Shown: piece by piece, positions 1 through 11,149 of the stretch | Layout of the letters: each line of letters opens with the position of its first letter | Numbering within the stretch: position 1 is the first letter of the stretch | Assembly: GCA_030323885.1 (NCBI GenBank) | Contig: CM059187.1 | Coordinates: 85,272,027-85,336,026, forward strand | Source: Branchipolynoe longqiensis | Lineage: Eukaryota > Annelida > Polychaeta > Phyllodocida > Polynoidae | Reading direction: 5' to 3' | DNA: 64,000 nt | Notes under the pieces: generated by a model | Told to the model about the DNA's origin: nothing | The model's database searches: none | Seen by the model: only the letters and a program-made list of their open reading frames with translations | Position numbers and translations under genes: made by a program

Positions 1-218
1 CCCGTGGAGTTCTGGTCTGAGGCATTGTGAGATGAAGGTCATGTTCTGTTTCCGGTTGGGATCTTATTTTCCATGGCCAGGTTGCGGAGGGTCGGAAGGA
101 GATGGAGGAGAGGTGGGGGACATTCAGGACCTTAACGGTGAGAGACGGTGCAGAACGGCCACATCCACCACAGTGACTAGAGTCAGTCTGTGTCCTCACA
201 CTGCTCGTCCTGCCAAGA

Positions 219-337
219 TGGGTTCTGTAACTGCTGGTCCTGGGCTGGTGGGTTATGTAACTGCTAGTCCAGGGAGTATGGGCTATACCTGCTGGTCCCA
301 GGAATGTGGATTCTGTATCTGCAATTCCTGGGAGATA
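219..337. repeat. 30-bp minisatellite, part 1 (4 units)
   Basis: Four tandem units of about 30 bp, each beginning TGGGTTCTGTAACTGCTGGT or a close variant. The same four-unit series, in the same order and with the same variants, reappears at 697-815, so this is a higher-order block of about 120 bp. The array is interrupted by the GC-rich segment at 340-687. Frames across it (for example 32-595) are chance readings. Confidence 0.8.
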
Positions 338-339
338 GG

Positions 340-687
340 AGTCCCGGGTGGAATTTACTACCCGGGACCCTGGTGGTGGGAGCACGGTGCCGGGCAGGAG
401 GGGGAGGGGCCGGAGGGAGCACGGTGGTTGCGGGGCGGATGGAGGGCAGAATGGCATGGGGAGGGTGGTGTCTACTGGTGTTGGCATGACCAGTGCTGCT
501 TGTACCTTTGTGGTAGCCATGTCATTGGAAGCCACATATCCATAATGAGTCGCAACATAGATGTGCATGTCCTCACACGCCTGGGGTGGGACTGACCGAC
601 TGACCACCTGCCACCTGCCCTCCTCCCAACCCCCTCTCTCCCTGCTTCCATCATAAATCACCCCCGCTCCCCCGAAGCCTATGCGCA
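340..687. repeat. 348-bp GC-rich duplicated segment, copy 1
   Basis: This segment matches 4640-4986 almost end to end (348 against 347 bp) in the same orientation, well above 80% identical by eye. It runs from the AGTCCCGGG region to a shared ATGCGCA end. It contains a G-rich tract, a GTGGTAGCCATGTCATTG block and a shared ATAAATCACCCCC block near the end. Copy 1 sits inside the 30-bp minisatellite; copy 2 does not. Both copies can be read in more than one frame but no frame resembles a known protein. It is either a dispersed repeat or a local segmental duplication. Confidence 0.8.
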
Positions 688-1008
688 ATATGGGTTGTGT
701 AACTGCTGGTCCTGGGATGGTGGGTTATGTAACTGCTAGTCCAGGGAGTATGGGTTATACACCTGCTAGTTCCGGGAATGTGGGTTCTGTATCTGCAATT
801 CCTGCGAGTGTGGGTGATATACCCCACAATCCCTGGACTAGCAGTTACAGAACACACAATCCCAGGAGCTCGGCTTCTGGGTTCTGTAACTGTTGGTTCT
901 GGGATTATGGGTTCTGCTATTGCTGGTCCTGGGGCTGTGGGTTCTGTAACTTATTGGCCTAGTGCTGTGGCTTCTCCAACAGCTGGGCCTGGGACTGTTG
1001 GTTTGTGT
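688..1008. repeat. 30-bp minisatellite, part 2
   Basis: Continuation of the array after the GC-rich segment. The first four units repeat the order seen at 219-337. The stretch near 820-870 carries the unit in inverted orientation, then four more degenerate direct units run to about 1005. The inversion inside the array points to rearrangement. Confidence 0.75.
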
Positions 1009-2569
1009 TGGTGAAAAGATCAGGGTAAATATATGAGCGTGGGGTGTCATGGGATTACGGATAATTGCAGATATTGACCTCAAGAAGTTCGATAACAATG
1101 AAAATGTTACAAGATACATCCGTACTACCGATGTCCAATAGTTGTCAGCCACACATTGAAGACTGACACATGCATGCCGATCCCGGCCACTTCAGCAGAT
1201 AAAGTAAAGAATGCATTCCGATAGCATTTCTACTTCAATACCCAGTGCTTGATTCGGTCAGGTCTAAGCCTGCATCTGGTTTGATGTCTATAGAACCATG
1301 TATTCCGATAGCTTTGAACACATCGTACGGAGTGATATCGGGTTAAGCCCGCCCTTCCTTCCACTGAGACACGGAGTCGTCAACAGAGGAACTTCGGGAA
1401 CACAACCAGGTGTCAGGTAATATTATGTCAATTAACGCTGCAAATCAGATTTGTTTGAATTAATACAATATTTTCTAGATACATATATTATTAGGCTATA
1501 TAAGCCATTAAGACATTTGTATTCACAATTTTCATTCATAACACACAATATAGGAAGAGTACAACCATTACTGCTGGTCTTCCCACTGACTTTTATAATC
1601 ACAAAGTATTTTATCTTACATCTTAACCCCTGGAGCTGATAGACAGACAAGTTATGGAGTGCTGTCTGAGGGAAGAAGGGATATGTTTGAAAAATATCAG
1701 GACATGTTCATCGACATATAGATTGTGTGACTTAACTTGTCAATATGTTATCAATACTCAATGGGTCTGTATGGCCCAGCGATTTACAGTTCAGTTTCTG
1801 CATAGTCACTTAATTTGGATAGATTTCATCCTGCTTTTAAAACATGAAATGTTCACCTCACTGAACAGTGTATAATAATTTACTCTAGTGTAGGGTGGAG
1901 TAACATTTGCTATAAATCGTTAACCTTGTAGGTATTTGCAGTAAAAGCATGCAACATTGCATGTGGTGTGTATGGACATGCTGGGCAGTATAGGCTTGCC
2001 CGAATCGCAGCGTTGACAGGGTCTATTAGGTTGACTTATTATGCCATTAAGGCAGCCATAAGAGGTGGGTTTGTCCGCCAGTATCTAAGGTCTATGCGAA
2101 GGACCACATCTATGCAAGAGCTTTGGTTTCAAAAATGGTGTGCTTTCATTGGATTATGCAACCTTAGTTGTTAAATCGCACGCCCCCGCACGCGCGAGAG
2201 TACACATCATGGGCTGACATGCCTTCTATGGCCCCAGTGACACCACGGCTTGCAACCGCTTGCAACCACTTTTTGAGCAGCTAACTCATTCACCGACGAC
2301 TGACTACTGACCAAGGCAACCTATGAAAATCATTGCCAACCTATTTGCGAAAATGTTGGTCGCAAGGAGGTTGGCGGCCACTGAGGACCACTTTCCGGCC
2401 ACTCCTGACATTTAGTGACCAGCCCTTTTATTGTGGTTGCAAAGAGGTCGTACGCGGTCACAATCTTTGTGTGCCTGGGGTATCGGTGACCCCTCAGCTG
2501 GGAACAAGTAAATACGCTTTTTTTACACAGATGGTTTCAGCAGCAAGAAACGTCAAACACAGCTAAGCC
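1009..2569. other. unassigned DNA
   Basis: AT-richer sequence with only short, unsupported frames. The stretch near 2120-2165 (a GGATTATGCAA motif) resembles the terminal motif of the short inverted-repeat family annotated at 31912-32308 and 33048-33421. I see no other gene or RNA signal. Confidence 0.5.
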
Positions 2570-2701
2570 TTAAGCCCCAGTCAGACATCACCAGATTGAT
2601 GAACCAAACAGAAATCGGACACTGTCCGGTGAAGTGCAGTGATGTACGGTTTATATATACGGTACACATCCGGCGTGTCCGTTCTATCTCCGGTGGTGTC
2701 T

Positions 2702-2755
2702 GGCGGTGTCCGGTACACGTTTTGAACATGTTCAAAATGTGTACCGGACACCGCC
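2702..2755. repeat. 54-bp near-perfect palindrome
   Basis: Two 27-bp arms, starting GGCGGTGTCCGGTACACG, meet at a central ACATGT with a single mismatched pair. It could extrude as a cruciform or fold as a long hairpin. The 18-bp core shared by the Harbinger-like families lies at its centre. Confidence 0.9.
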
Positions 2756-3101
2756 GGACAGACGTGTATGGTTGGTGTCCGGTTTACGTCCGTTTTGTCC
2801 GTTTTGTCCGTTTCATCTCCGTTACTCATCCATTAGTTGTCCGGTTTATATCCTGAAGAGTCCATTGATGGTGCTGAGAGAATTTGGTCCGTCGGTTTTT
2901 GGCGCGTCCGTGAAGAGTCCGGTAGTCCTAGGTGTCCGGTAGGTGTCTGGTTGGTGTCCGGTTGGTGTCCATTGGGTGTCTGGCTGGTGTCCATTTAGTG
3001 TCCGGTCTGTCCGTTTGACACTCGTTTTCCGTCCGATTCTCGTCTGGTTCTCGTCCGTTTACCGTCCGTTTCGTCTGGCGGTCATTGCAACAGTTCGACA
3101 A

Positions 3102-3144
3102 CGGACACCACCGGACTAGACAATTGTTTGTCCGGTGGTGTCCG
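3102..3144. repeat. 15-bp inverted repeat in family A
   Basis: CGGACACCACCGGAC at 3102-3116 is the exact reverse complement of 3130-3144. The 13-bp spacer contains the palindrome ACAATTGT. It lies close to the right end of the element and continues the same TGTCCGG motif. Confidence 0.85.
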
Positions 3145-3178
3145 GTACTCAGTACGGTAAGGTCTGACTGGGCCTTTA

Positions 3179-4329
3179 GCAGGGCGGCCCTTTGGTCGGC
3201 TAGTGTAGTATATGGAAAGGTGGGTCTGATGAAGGTGATAAGGTAGTTGATGCTCACCTAGCGTCACCTCCCCTCCCATAGTATTACACATCTTTATCCG
3301 TGGAGTCAGTGATTTGATTCAGGCGTACACTAGCCGCCGATGACCGGGGAAGTCAAATTGATCGGGCATCCATCAGCCAGTTCCGTGCTTACGTTGTATG
3401 AGGGCAACACATGCCCAACTCATAAAACAATATATTGTAATCAAAAATTGTATTCAAAGAGGATGGAAATATCTTTCTCCAAATTAACCTTGAAGCTGCA
3501 AAGTCTGCTAAAGGCATCAACTTCATAAAACCAAGATTCGCATCTGATCTAGATGTAATTGTACATATTCGACGTAGATACTGCACCTATGCTACTTAGC
3601 TATTGGCGCCCTTCTGACATGTATCTTGCTGCAGAGGAGGGAGCACTGCATCACTTTAACATGACCTGTTGCTGCTGAAGCCAACACTGTCAGGATTTCG
3701 ACGCGCAATATGCCAAATTGATTTGAGCATATTTTCACTTCAAATATGTGCAAAGTAAACCATTTGTAATAGACGCTCTTTCAAAATCAAGTGATCGATT
3801 AAAATTAGCAACCTATTATATTTATTTATTAAACAGGGAATCCTCGGCTCGTGAAACTTTAGGAAATTGTGAAGTTCCCAACTGGACTAACTTGTTGTTG
3901 GGTGAAATATCCACTTAGAAACTACATTGTATAACTATTTTGCATTCGCAAGTATATATCACAGTGGGTTACTGACCTTTGGTGGGTGGGGTTCGTTCAG
4001 ACTTATTATTATGTCAGTGTCACTATTCTGACATTCCTTTAGTGACATCTGGTGGTATCGAATAATCAGTTTTCTTTGCCCCCAAGCAACAAAGAAAGAA
4101 CAATGGTTCCCCTTCCCTCAACTAATGGGTTTCATATCTGATATCGCCTGATGTACATCGCGCTTGATAAACCCCCAGCCCACCCCCACCTCGTTCTCCT
4201 ACTGAAGTCCATCCTTCCCGTCACCTCTTCTAACCCCATCACTCGCCCATCACCACATTCATCTCCATCTCGGACTTCCTCGCCCCTACACACACATCCT
4301 TCCAGATAGCTCACACGCGTGCGCACGCA
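3179..4329. other. unassigned DNA
   Basis: No recognisable gene, RNA or mobile element. About 4160-4290 is a pyrimidine-rich, CCC/ATC-rich stretch. Confidence 0.45.
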
Positions 4330-4400
4330 CTCCTTTGTGGCGCCCCCTATTGGGTGCATTGCTTATATATACGCATTAGGCAGTCAGCTTGTCGCCAACC
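4330..4400 (+). promoter_or_regulatory. possible TATA/CCAAT promoter
   Basis: An inverted CCAAT box (CTATTGGG, near 4347-4354) is followed about 10 bp later by TATATATA (near 4365-4372), then a GC-rich downstream stretch that includes duplicated segment copy 2. Spacing and order fit a polymerase II promoter on the plus strand. No transcript or exon can be shown, and TATA-like strings are common in this AT-rich window. Confidence 0.2.
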
Positions 4401-4639
4401 GGCCATCCATCAGGCAATGATCGGCCAACTGACTGTCTCTCACGCCGCCGCCCGCCGGCCCCTAACCGTGTAAGGGGCCAGCACCGGGGCGATCGGGCCT
4501 CATCAAAAAGAGCCGTCTTCCCATGCGCCTCCCGCCGCCCGCTGACAGGCTATAATGCTCGCCATAATAAAGTACGTCAGCGGGGATGTCCCTGGGCAAA
4601 GCCCGTCGGGACTCCGGGAGACAACGGCGCTGCCACATG

Positions 4640-4986
4640 GAGTCCCAGGCGGAATTTACTACCGGGGCCCCTGGTGGTGGGAGCACGGTGCCGGGCAGGA
4701 GGGGGAGGGGCCGGAGGGAGCACAGCGCTTGCGGGGCGGAGGGAGGGGGGGATGGCGCGGGGAGGGTAGTGTCTACTGGTGTTGGCGTGACCAGTGGCAC
4801 TTGTACCTTTGTGGTAGCCATGTCATTGAAAGCCACATATCCACAATGAGTCGCGATGCAGATGTGCATGTCCTCACACCCCTGGGGTGTGACCAACCGA
4901 CCGGCCACCCGCCGCCTGCCCTCCCCCCCAGCCCCTCTCCCCGCTGCCATCATAAATCACCCCCACTCCCCCGAAGCCCATGCGCA
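4640..4986. repeat. 348-bp GC-rich duplicated segment, copy 2
   Basis: Same-orientation partner of 340-687. It is not flanked by the 30-bp minisatellite. Directly downstream (4980-5010) lie alternating GCGCA/TGCGCAC runs that resemble NRF-1-type sites. Confidence 0.8.
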
Positions 4987-6235
4987 CATGCGCACTGTGC
5001 ATGCGGCCATACATGCATGCACACTCTGTCGTCGTTACGGCGGCGGGCTGATGTGCCCGGGCCGCTGAGATCGATCAGATGTTACCCTCTGTTACGCGCT
5101 GACACGTGCCATGGTTGGTTAGCATCACAGTGGCTTCGGGTGCTGTGTTGTGGTTCTTAGTGTCTGGTCAACTTGTCGGCTACTCACACAGTACATTTAG
5201 GTGTATGCATTGGATCGCAACTCCTACAGTTTAACCGTTGTGGTGCTCACCTCATCCTCCGAGAAAACTTTATATTTGCCTGGGCTTGCCCAACTGGAAA
5301 TTGTGGGACCTTTTCTGCAGTATCCATCCACATTAGCGATTGGTTTATATTCCCGGTGACTACAGAGAATGAAACTGTACAAGAAACCTGTTGGCGACCA
5401 GTGACGGTGACTTGTCATACGTAGAGAAGGTAGCGCCATTATTGCAGCATATGCCTATTAGGGTAATGTGTGTGGGTAGAATATCGAGCCATGATGACGG
5501 TAGAATGATACCTTACTAATGAGACACTATAAAACCATGCATTGCCACACATTGATATGGGTCCCGCATTGACTCGAGATATTGATGTTAGATACAAGTG
5601 TATAAAAGGTCAATCAATCACTTAACCTCCTTACACTTGAAAACCTCACCAGTATGATGCATCTAAGTCTGATCGCTCCCACTTTACCACACTTTCTGTC
5701 AAATATCAAGCGAGTCGCACAGTGCACTATAACTCCTCTCTCCGATACAAACATAGGAGTTGACTAGGTGTGCCATGGACACACATAGTAAGATCCGTGA
5801 CAGGTGTGTTCTTGCAAGTTGCCGAATCCCCTGATGAATCTATGAGATCTTTCTACTTGACACATGGTCGCGTGTTGTGCGACTGCCTTTAATTTCTTCA
5901 TAACATCCCCAAATCGTAACCAAAATACCCGCGGCTGCCTTTTGCGGCCCCACGCACGGCCGACTCGCCTTATGCAGATCAATGCGTGCCCTGTTCACAT
6001 GGGCGATATAAGGGGAACAACTGTTAGTGGCGTGCAGCTATGTTTGCCAGAGTCGGGGGTTGGAGTGTGGGGGGGGGGGGGTCGATACGCCCGGACAAAT
6101 GAACCAATTACAGAATGGGTTGCTGGTCACGTGGTACTACTGCTTGCGGCGCGTTGTGTAAGTAGGCTACGTTCATGCAGCGAACGGCGTGCGCAGGCGC
6201 AGCCTCAAGCGATGGCCTCACGCATAGTCTCACAC
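4987..6235. other. unassigned DNA
   Basis: No recognisable gene. A reading frame spans 5864-6496 but lacks domains and its middle is the GC microsatellite at 6236-6285. A G homopolymer lies near 6070-6081. Confidence 0.45.
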
Positions 6236-6285
6236 GCACGCGCCCGCGCCCGCGCCCGCGCCCGCGCTTGCGCACGCGCATACAT
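6236..6285. repeat. CCCGCG/GCGC microsatellite
   Basis: About 50 bp of alternating purine-pyrimidine GC-rich repeats (CGCACGCGCCCGCGCCCGCG). It has Z-DNA-forming character. Confidence 0.8.
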
Positions 6286-6562
6286 AAAGGCAACGGTCGG
6301 TGATGGCAAACAAAATGATGGAAAGGTGCCAAATGGTGGTAACCATAATGGGAACATGCACGTTGGCAAACCCCAGAAGAGCGTGAATGATTCAGGTCAG
6401 TTAGCCAATCAAAGACCTCGTGGTCAAACCTGGCAGATCCTCTCAGAGCCGGTGTCTGAATCTGGCACGCAGATTGCATTTACTTGTAATGACTAATGGG
6501 AATAATCGAGTCCTGCCTTTCTCTATCAGTGGTTTATTCAATATATATATATATATATATCT

Positions 6563-6798
6563 AAAGACTTCAGGCACAAAACCACATAAACGCCAATCCA
6601 AATAAGGAAATAAACATTCGAATCAAACCTTCAAAAGTATATTTTTGTATATTCTTTTTTATTTGTTCATTGCTCCATAACCATGTGATCACATGAACAG
6701 TGGAATTAGTGAGAATTAAAATTTATTTTCAGGTAACACTCTTTTATTTAAACTACAGTTTGTTGCGGGTACATGGTTTTGCGCCAGAACTCTTCATA
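6563..6798 (-). mobile_element. TA-flanked inverted-repeat element, copy M1
   Basis: A short element whose ends read GACTTCAGGCACAAAACCAC inward from the left and the matching inverted sequence (near 6770-6798) at the right. It sits directly against an (AT)n tract at 6541-6562. The middle holds the palindrome CATGTGATCACATG (6682-6695). Relatives are at 12644-12874, 15149-15358, 35021-35259, 37467-37669 and 37711-37839. M1 lies in the opposite orientation to the copies at 12.6, 35 and 37 kb. There is no coding capacity. Confidence 0.75.
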
Positions 6799-6930
6799 TC
6801 TATATTATACTATCGTGTGTAATAAGCACTGTATTAGGTGTGTGAGTAGGGTGCGAGGTACTGGCACGCCTCACTCTAACCCCCCCCCCCCCTCTGCGTG
6901 GGGCGTCACACTCCACTCGCTCTGAAGTTT

Positions 6931-6966
<36 letters not shown>

Positions 6967-7676
6967 CAAAGCCAACTTTATAGGGAATCATTGATTATTC
7001 TCCAATCCACCAGTTTCCATGCAACACAGTACCCATGTGACAGCACCTTGAAGTACAATATTCAATTATTTGATCGTTGGAGTGTTACGTTCAGGCAATA
7101 TCTAAGGTAATCTCAGAACATATTCGGAGACAAAAATAGATTTCACAGAGACAAATTTGATCCATAGGTGAGCTGTGTAAATGTGTTGGAACATTTTTTT
7201 TTTTTAATTTCTAAGAGGAGGTAATTTTGAGAAATATGACGATAATTTGAAGGTGAAGTGGGTACCAGTTGGTTAGATTATGGCAGGGACATGCACGGTG
7301 TAACACAAGGCGTGATCATCATAAAAGAGAGCTTGGTTTTAACGACGACGTGAGGGAGGCTTTAGGATGTTGTCCTTGAGGGTATATAGGGTGGTCATTT
7401 AGGTGTTCACTGTGAGAACAGCAATCGATGATGGTTTTGACTGAAAGTGGGGCGTCCATGTGGGAAGTTGGACTGAGGTAGGGGAAGGTGCATTACGTGA
7501 GTTGAGGTGAGAGGGGGATGCAAGGGTATGGATAGGATAATGTGTATGGGGGAGGAAGTGGGGGTTGGATTGGGGTGATTATGGCCAAGGGAGGAGGGCA
7601 GGGGGTGGGGAAGGTAATCGCGGAGAGAATGCTGCAAGGAGTCGAGTGTATGAGAATAGAACAAAAATACGATGAA

Positions 7677-7853
7677 ACATACCAACAGACTATCTATCTA
7701 CTACTGAAATGCAGACAATCAAATAACTTATCAGCAGCTACTGCTTGGTAAGACAACACCAACACTACAGCTGGCCAGCATTGAAAACAAGCCTTGGTAC
7801 CCAGGCTTACATGCTATGGACAGTATAAATACAGCCTCAATAAACAAAATTAA
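7677..7853 (-). repeat. dispersed 175-bp repeat, copy 1
   Basis: Closely matches 50864-51050 (nearly 90% by eye). Both end in CAGCCTCAMTAAACAAAA. The minus strand of both copies keeps the same open frame, with the peptide LFSMLASCSVGV and a stop at the equivalent place. The type is unknown: it may be a SINE, or the end of a larger element. Confidence 0.7.
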
Positions 7854-9060
7854 ACAAATGCAGGAGAGGAAGGTAGGGAGTGAAGGAGGGAGTGGGCAGG
7901 GAATGGAAAGGACAAGGTAATATTTAATGGAGGGAGAGAGTTGTGAAGGGAGTTCGGCATGGAGTGGAGTTGATAGCAAAATGTGGATGGGAAAAGGGGA
8001 TAGAATAATGTGTACAAGAGGTGGAGGACGGAGGAAGTGGGGAAGGGAGCGGGGAAGGGATTGAAGGAGGGGGAAGTTGGGTGGTTAGGAGAACGACAAG
8101 GGGAGGCAGAAGTGAAGGGAAGGAGGGAAAGGAGTAAAGTGGAGGTATTTGTAGAGGTGGAGGAAAGTTGGGGGGGAGTGTGTAGAGGAAGGAGGTAGGG
8201 GGAGTAAGGATAATGGTCAAGGGAGGCTGGGGGGTAGGGTGGTGGAATGTCTAGAGGTGGAGGGGGTTGCAAGGTGGGGGGGGGGTAAGATCTGTATAGG
8301 AGGAGGGGAGAATTAAGGTGGGCAGAATATTTATTTGAGGAGGGAAGAAGTAAGGTGGGGGGGGGGGAGAATGTGTAGACGAGGAGGGAGAAGTAGGGTG
8401 AGGAGGAGAATGTGTAGAGGAGGAGGAGAGAAGTAAGGTGGGGGGGGGGGACAATGTGTAGAAGAGGGGGGAAGTAAGGTGGGGAGAATCTGTATAGGAG
8501 GAGGGGGAGTACGGTGGGGGGGATGTGTAGAGAAGGAGGGGAGAAGTAGGGTGGGGGAGGAGAATGTGTACAGGAGGAGGGGGCAGGTAAGGTGGGGGGG
8601 GATGTGTAGAGAAGGAGGGGAGAAGTAACGTGGGGGAGAATGTGTAGAGGAGGCGGGGAGAAGTAAGGTGTGTGGGGAAGGGGAGAATGTGTAGAGGAGG
8701 AGGGGAGAAGTAAGGTGTGTAGGGAAGGGGAGAATGTGTAGAGGAGGAGGGGAGAAGTAAGGTGTGTGGGGAAGGGGAGAATGTGTAGAGGAGTAGGGGA
8801 GAAGTAAGATGGAGGGGAGAATGTGTAGAGGAGGGGGGAGTAAGGTGAGCGAAAACCTGTATAGGAGATGGGGGGATTAAGGTGGGGGAACATATTTATA
8901 GGAGGAGCGGAGAAGTAAGGTGGGGGAGAATGTGTATGTGAGGAGGGAAGAAGAAGGGTGGGGGGAGAATGTGTAGAGGTTGATGGGAGGGTGTAGCGTG
9001 GGGGGAATGTCTAGAGGAAGGGGGAAGGTAGTGGGTTGAAAATACCAAGGTGAGGAAGGT
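7854..9060. repeat. purine-rich minisatellite tract
   Basis: About 1.2 kb in which the plus strand is almost entirely A and G. From 8230 to 9010 it is an irregular tandem repeat built on GAATGTGTAGAGGAGGAGGG plus GAGAAGTAAGGTGGG, with units of roughly 35-50 bp. The 347-residue minus-strand frame across it is a translation of the repeat (Ser/Pro/Leu-rich), not a gene. Such a homopurine strand can form triplex or G-quadruplex structures. Confidence 0.85.
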
Positions 9061-9329
9061 AGCAGCAGGCGGATGGGAGTGGTATTGGGCAGCTTGCATG
9101 GTTTTCTATGAATGTGGCTTGATGAGATAGAGATGCAGATGACGGTGCGCTGGTCTTTGGGATGGTGTGCGGGTGGGTGGGGGTGTTGCGCTGTGCATGT
9201 GTGGGTGCATGCGAGTGCATGTGTGGCGGTGGCAGAACATGGTCTGGACGAACGTTTCATCAGCTAGCCTAATGGCATCTTTCTAATTGCATTCCCCGTC
9301 ATTGATGACGCGTTGTCTGCCCCGATATA

Positions 9330-9960
9330 TGTCTGGAAGTCCTCCCTCCCCTCCCCACCACCCAAAACCAACACACACAAACTCCAGCATTTCACTAGGC
9401 TATCAGACGCCCTGGACCAGACATCTAGTCCGAACCATTCATTTCGTTTACTTCTCCGTCTAAGTATAAATACATATACATATATTGCGCTATAACCAAT
9501 TGCACTCTTCGTTTAACCTCAGTCTCCATTTCCGGTCTGGTCCTTCCAATTCCACCTTTTCCTCCACCCCATCTTAACTCTCCTCAGCCGGCCTGCTCCC
9601 GCCTATTATTAATTATATTAACCACTGCCTTCCCAATCTTCATGAAACACCCCCTCCCCTTACCCCCCGCAACACCCCCTCCCTCCCTCCAACCTTCTTT
9701 CACCTCGATCTTAATCCGTCTTTTCTGTCTCGTCTGCGATCATCGCCATGTCCCATCATGCACTCGCTCCTCGCCGTCATCCTCTCCGCTAACCCATCTA
9801 CAACCTCGCCATCCTCACCCCTCTCTATCCTCTCCTCTCTCTCCATCTCCATCTCATATTCTCTCCCATCTCATTCACACATTCCCCAGCCCCGCCTTCA
9901 ATCCATCATGACATTCTTCGTTGTCTTTCCATCACCATACCCTATCATTCTTCATTCCTA
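9330..9960. repeat. pyrimidine-rich tract
   Basis: The plus strand is strongly C/T-rich (CCTCCCTCC, CTCTCCATCTCC). The strand bias is the reverse of that at 7.4-9.06 kb. No repeat unit is clear and no gene is seen. Confidence 0.7.
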
Positions 9961-10196
9961 AACAATAACACTTCCATCCCCATCGCTATCCCCACTTCCT
10001 CAGTGCAGGCACACATTCTGGTATTTTCTCCCAAATTTCTGCGTCAGTAGGAGTTTCACTGTTAATTTCCAACCCAGAGATACCTGCAAATAATGGGCCG
10101 CCAGTAGCCAAAGATAGCCCTGTTCTTGACACTCAACTGAATGTGATCGGAATCAGAGTTGACAAAATGTCACCTTATAATGCTTGTTTCTTGGCA

Positions 10197-10500
10197 CTTA
10201 CGTCCTAGTAACATCGAAGGTTATATCAGGACAGGGACTGACTGTGCTCAATCATGGATATTTTATAGTGCTCCCCCACTGGGAGACTAGGCCGGTGGCA
10301 GCCTAAGCCGATATCTCACTCAGTCAAATTAACCCGATACTGTGCTAACCAGTCCATGTCCTCTCTAGTTAATGTGCAGCGCCAGGCTAATTAGCTAAAA
10401 GGATCAATTTCATAACTTATTGTTTTGGATTAGAACCCCCGACGTGCCGCACGGAAATCCAGTGCTCTACCAATTCGGGTACCGCGTCCGTTCCTAACCG
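10197..10500 (-). mobile_element. tRNA-derived SINE (SINE-1)
   Basis: Read on the minus strand, the 5' part carries a polymerase III A-box-like stretch (near 10470-10490) and a B box GGGTTCTAATCC type (near 10428-10440). It ends on the left with the family tail TGATATAACCTTCGATGTTA and ACGTA. The body shares the CACTGGGAGACTAGGCC and ATCTCACTCAGTC blocks with the copies at 30.8, 49.4, 53.2 and 56.0 kb. Confidence 0.7.
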
Positions 10501-10519
10501 CATTAAGATACGAATATGA

Positions 10520-10805
10520 TTGTGTGCGTCCTTGATATACTTACGTGGGACAGTGCACACTATCTCTGACTTTGTACATCTGCCCCACTTGGAGACGAGA
10601 CCACCACAAACATGAGCTGAAATCCCACACTGTCGCATTTTCCAGTCATTCCCATAACCTAAGGTCACTCCATCGCAGTCATTCCTAAAGGTAACTCCAG
10701 GTAACGACATGTACACATATAGTATATCATGGGCTTGATTCGGACGACCTTCGAACCCACGACCTCGCACAACTTCTTAAACCAGCCAGCGTTCTAGCCG
10801 ATTTG
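10520..10805 (-). mobile_element. degenerate SINE-1-like copy
   Basis: A second, more decayed copy directly beside the first. It keeps a B-box-like GGGTTCGAAGGT (minus strand, near 10745-10757), a GGCTAGAACGCTGG A-box-like stretch, and an internal CCCCACTTGGAGACGAGACC block like the body of SINE-1. The open frame at 10417-10770 is incidental. Confidence 0.5.
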
Positions 10806-10934
10806 GTCATCATTCTTCACTCTCTAACTGTTCACTTTTCCACTAGTGACCTTGACCCATCCCATCCCACCTCCCATCTAAGCCCCTCCCTTCCAGTCAC
10901 CCACTATAACTTCCCTACTATAAGCATCCCCGTC

Positions 10935-11005
10935 CCCCACACACACACACACACCGCCTACTATAACCACCCCCCTCCACCCCACCCCCCCACACACACA
11001 CTGCG
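10935..11005. repeat. CA/C-rich microsatellite
   Basis: Two short (CA)n runs separated by a C-rich stretch. Confidence 0.8.
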
Positions 11006-11149
11006 TTGTAAGCCGTAGGTCGTGCACCTCATTACTTTGGCCGGTGGTGGCGGGATTAGCCGGCTCCAGCCGAGCGCGGGGCCCGATCCAGTCGATAGTT
11101 CGGATTAACCGATGCACACTGCCTCCCGCCGATTAAGTGTTCATGCCAA

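Larger units (their letters stand above)
2573..3175. mobile_element. PIF/Harbinger-like non-autonomous element, family A
   Basis: A 603-bp element bounded by inverted ends AGCCCCAGTCAGAC (left) and AGGCCCAGTCAGAC (right, read inward), flanked by TTA at 2570-2572 and 3176-3178. A GGCC-type terminus next to a 3-bp TTA/TAA duplication is typical of PIF/Harbinger elements, so the superfamily call is an inference. There is no transposase frame. The body reiterates TGTCCGGT and TGTCCGTT, contains a 54-bp palindrome (2702-2755) and 15-bp inverted arms (3102-3144), and carries the core TTTTGAACATGTTCAAAA at 2720-2737, 147 bp from the left end. The same core occurs in families B and C. Confidence 0.8.

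Noticed and set aside
1968..2174. 68-codon plus-strand frame
   Set aside because: Its C-terminal part is read from a GGATTATGCAA family D end motif, so it is not a host exon.
5864..6496. 210-codon plus-strand frame
   Set aside because: The centre is an Ala/Arg run from the CCCGCG microsatellite. The flanks show no known domain, and the frame runs over a G homopolymer.
7850..8893. 347-residue minus-strand open frame
   Set aside because: It is the translation of a purine-rich minisatellite. It repeats LLYTFSPP/YFSPP and has no domain.
10420..10500. Possible tRNA gene
   Set aside because: A- and B-box-like stretches are present, but the sequence does not fold as a cloverleaf by eye and continues into the SINE body. 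The same applies to 33545-33630 and 56290-56375.
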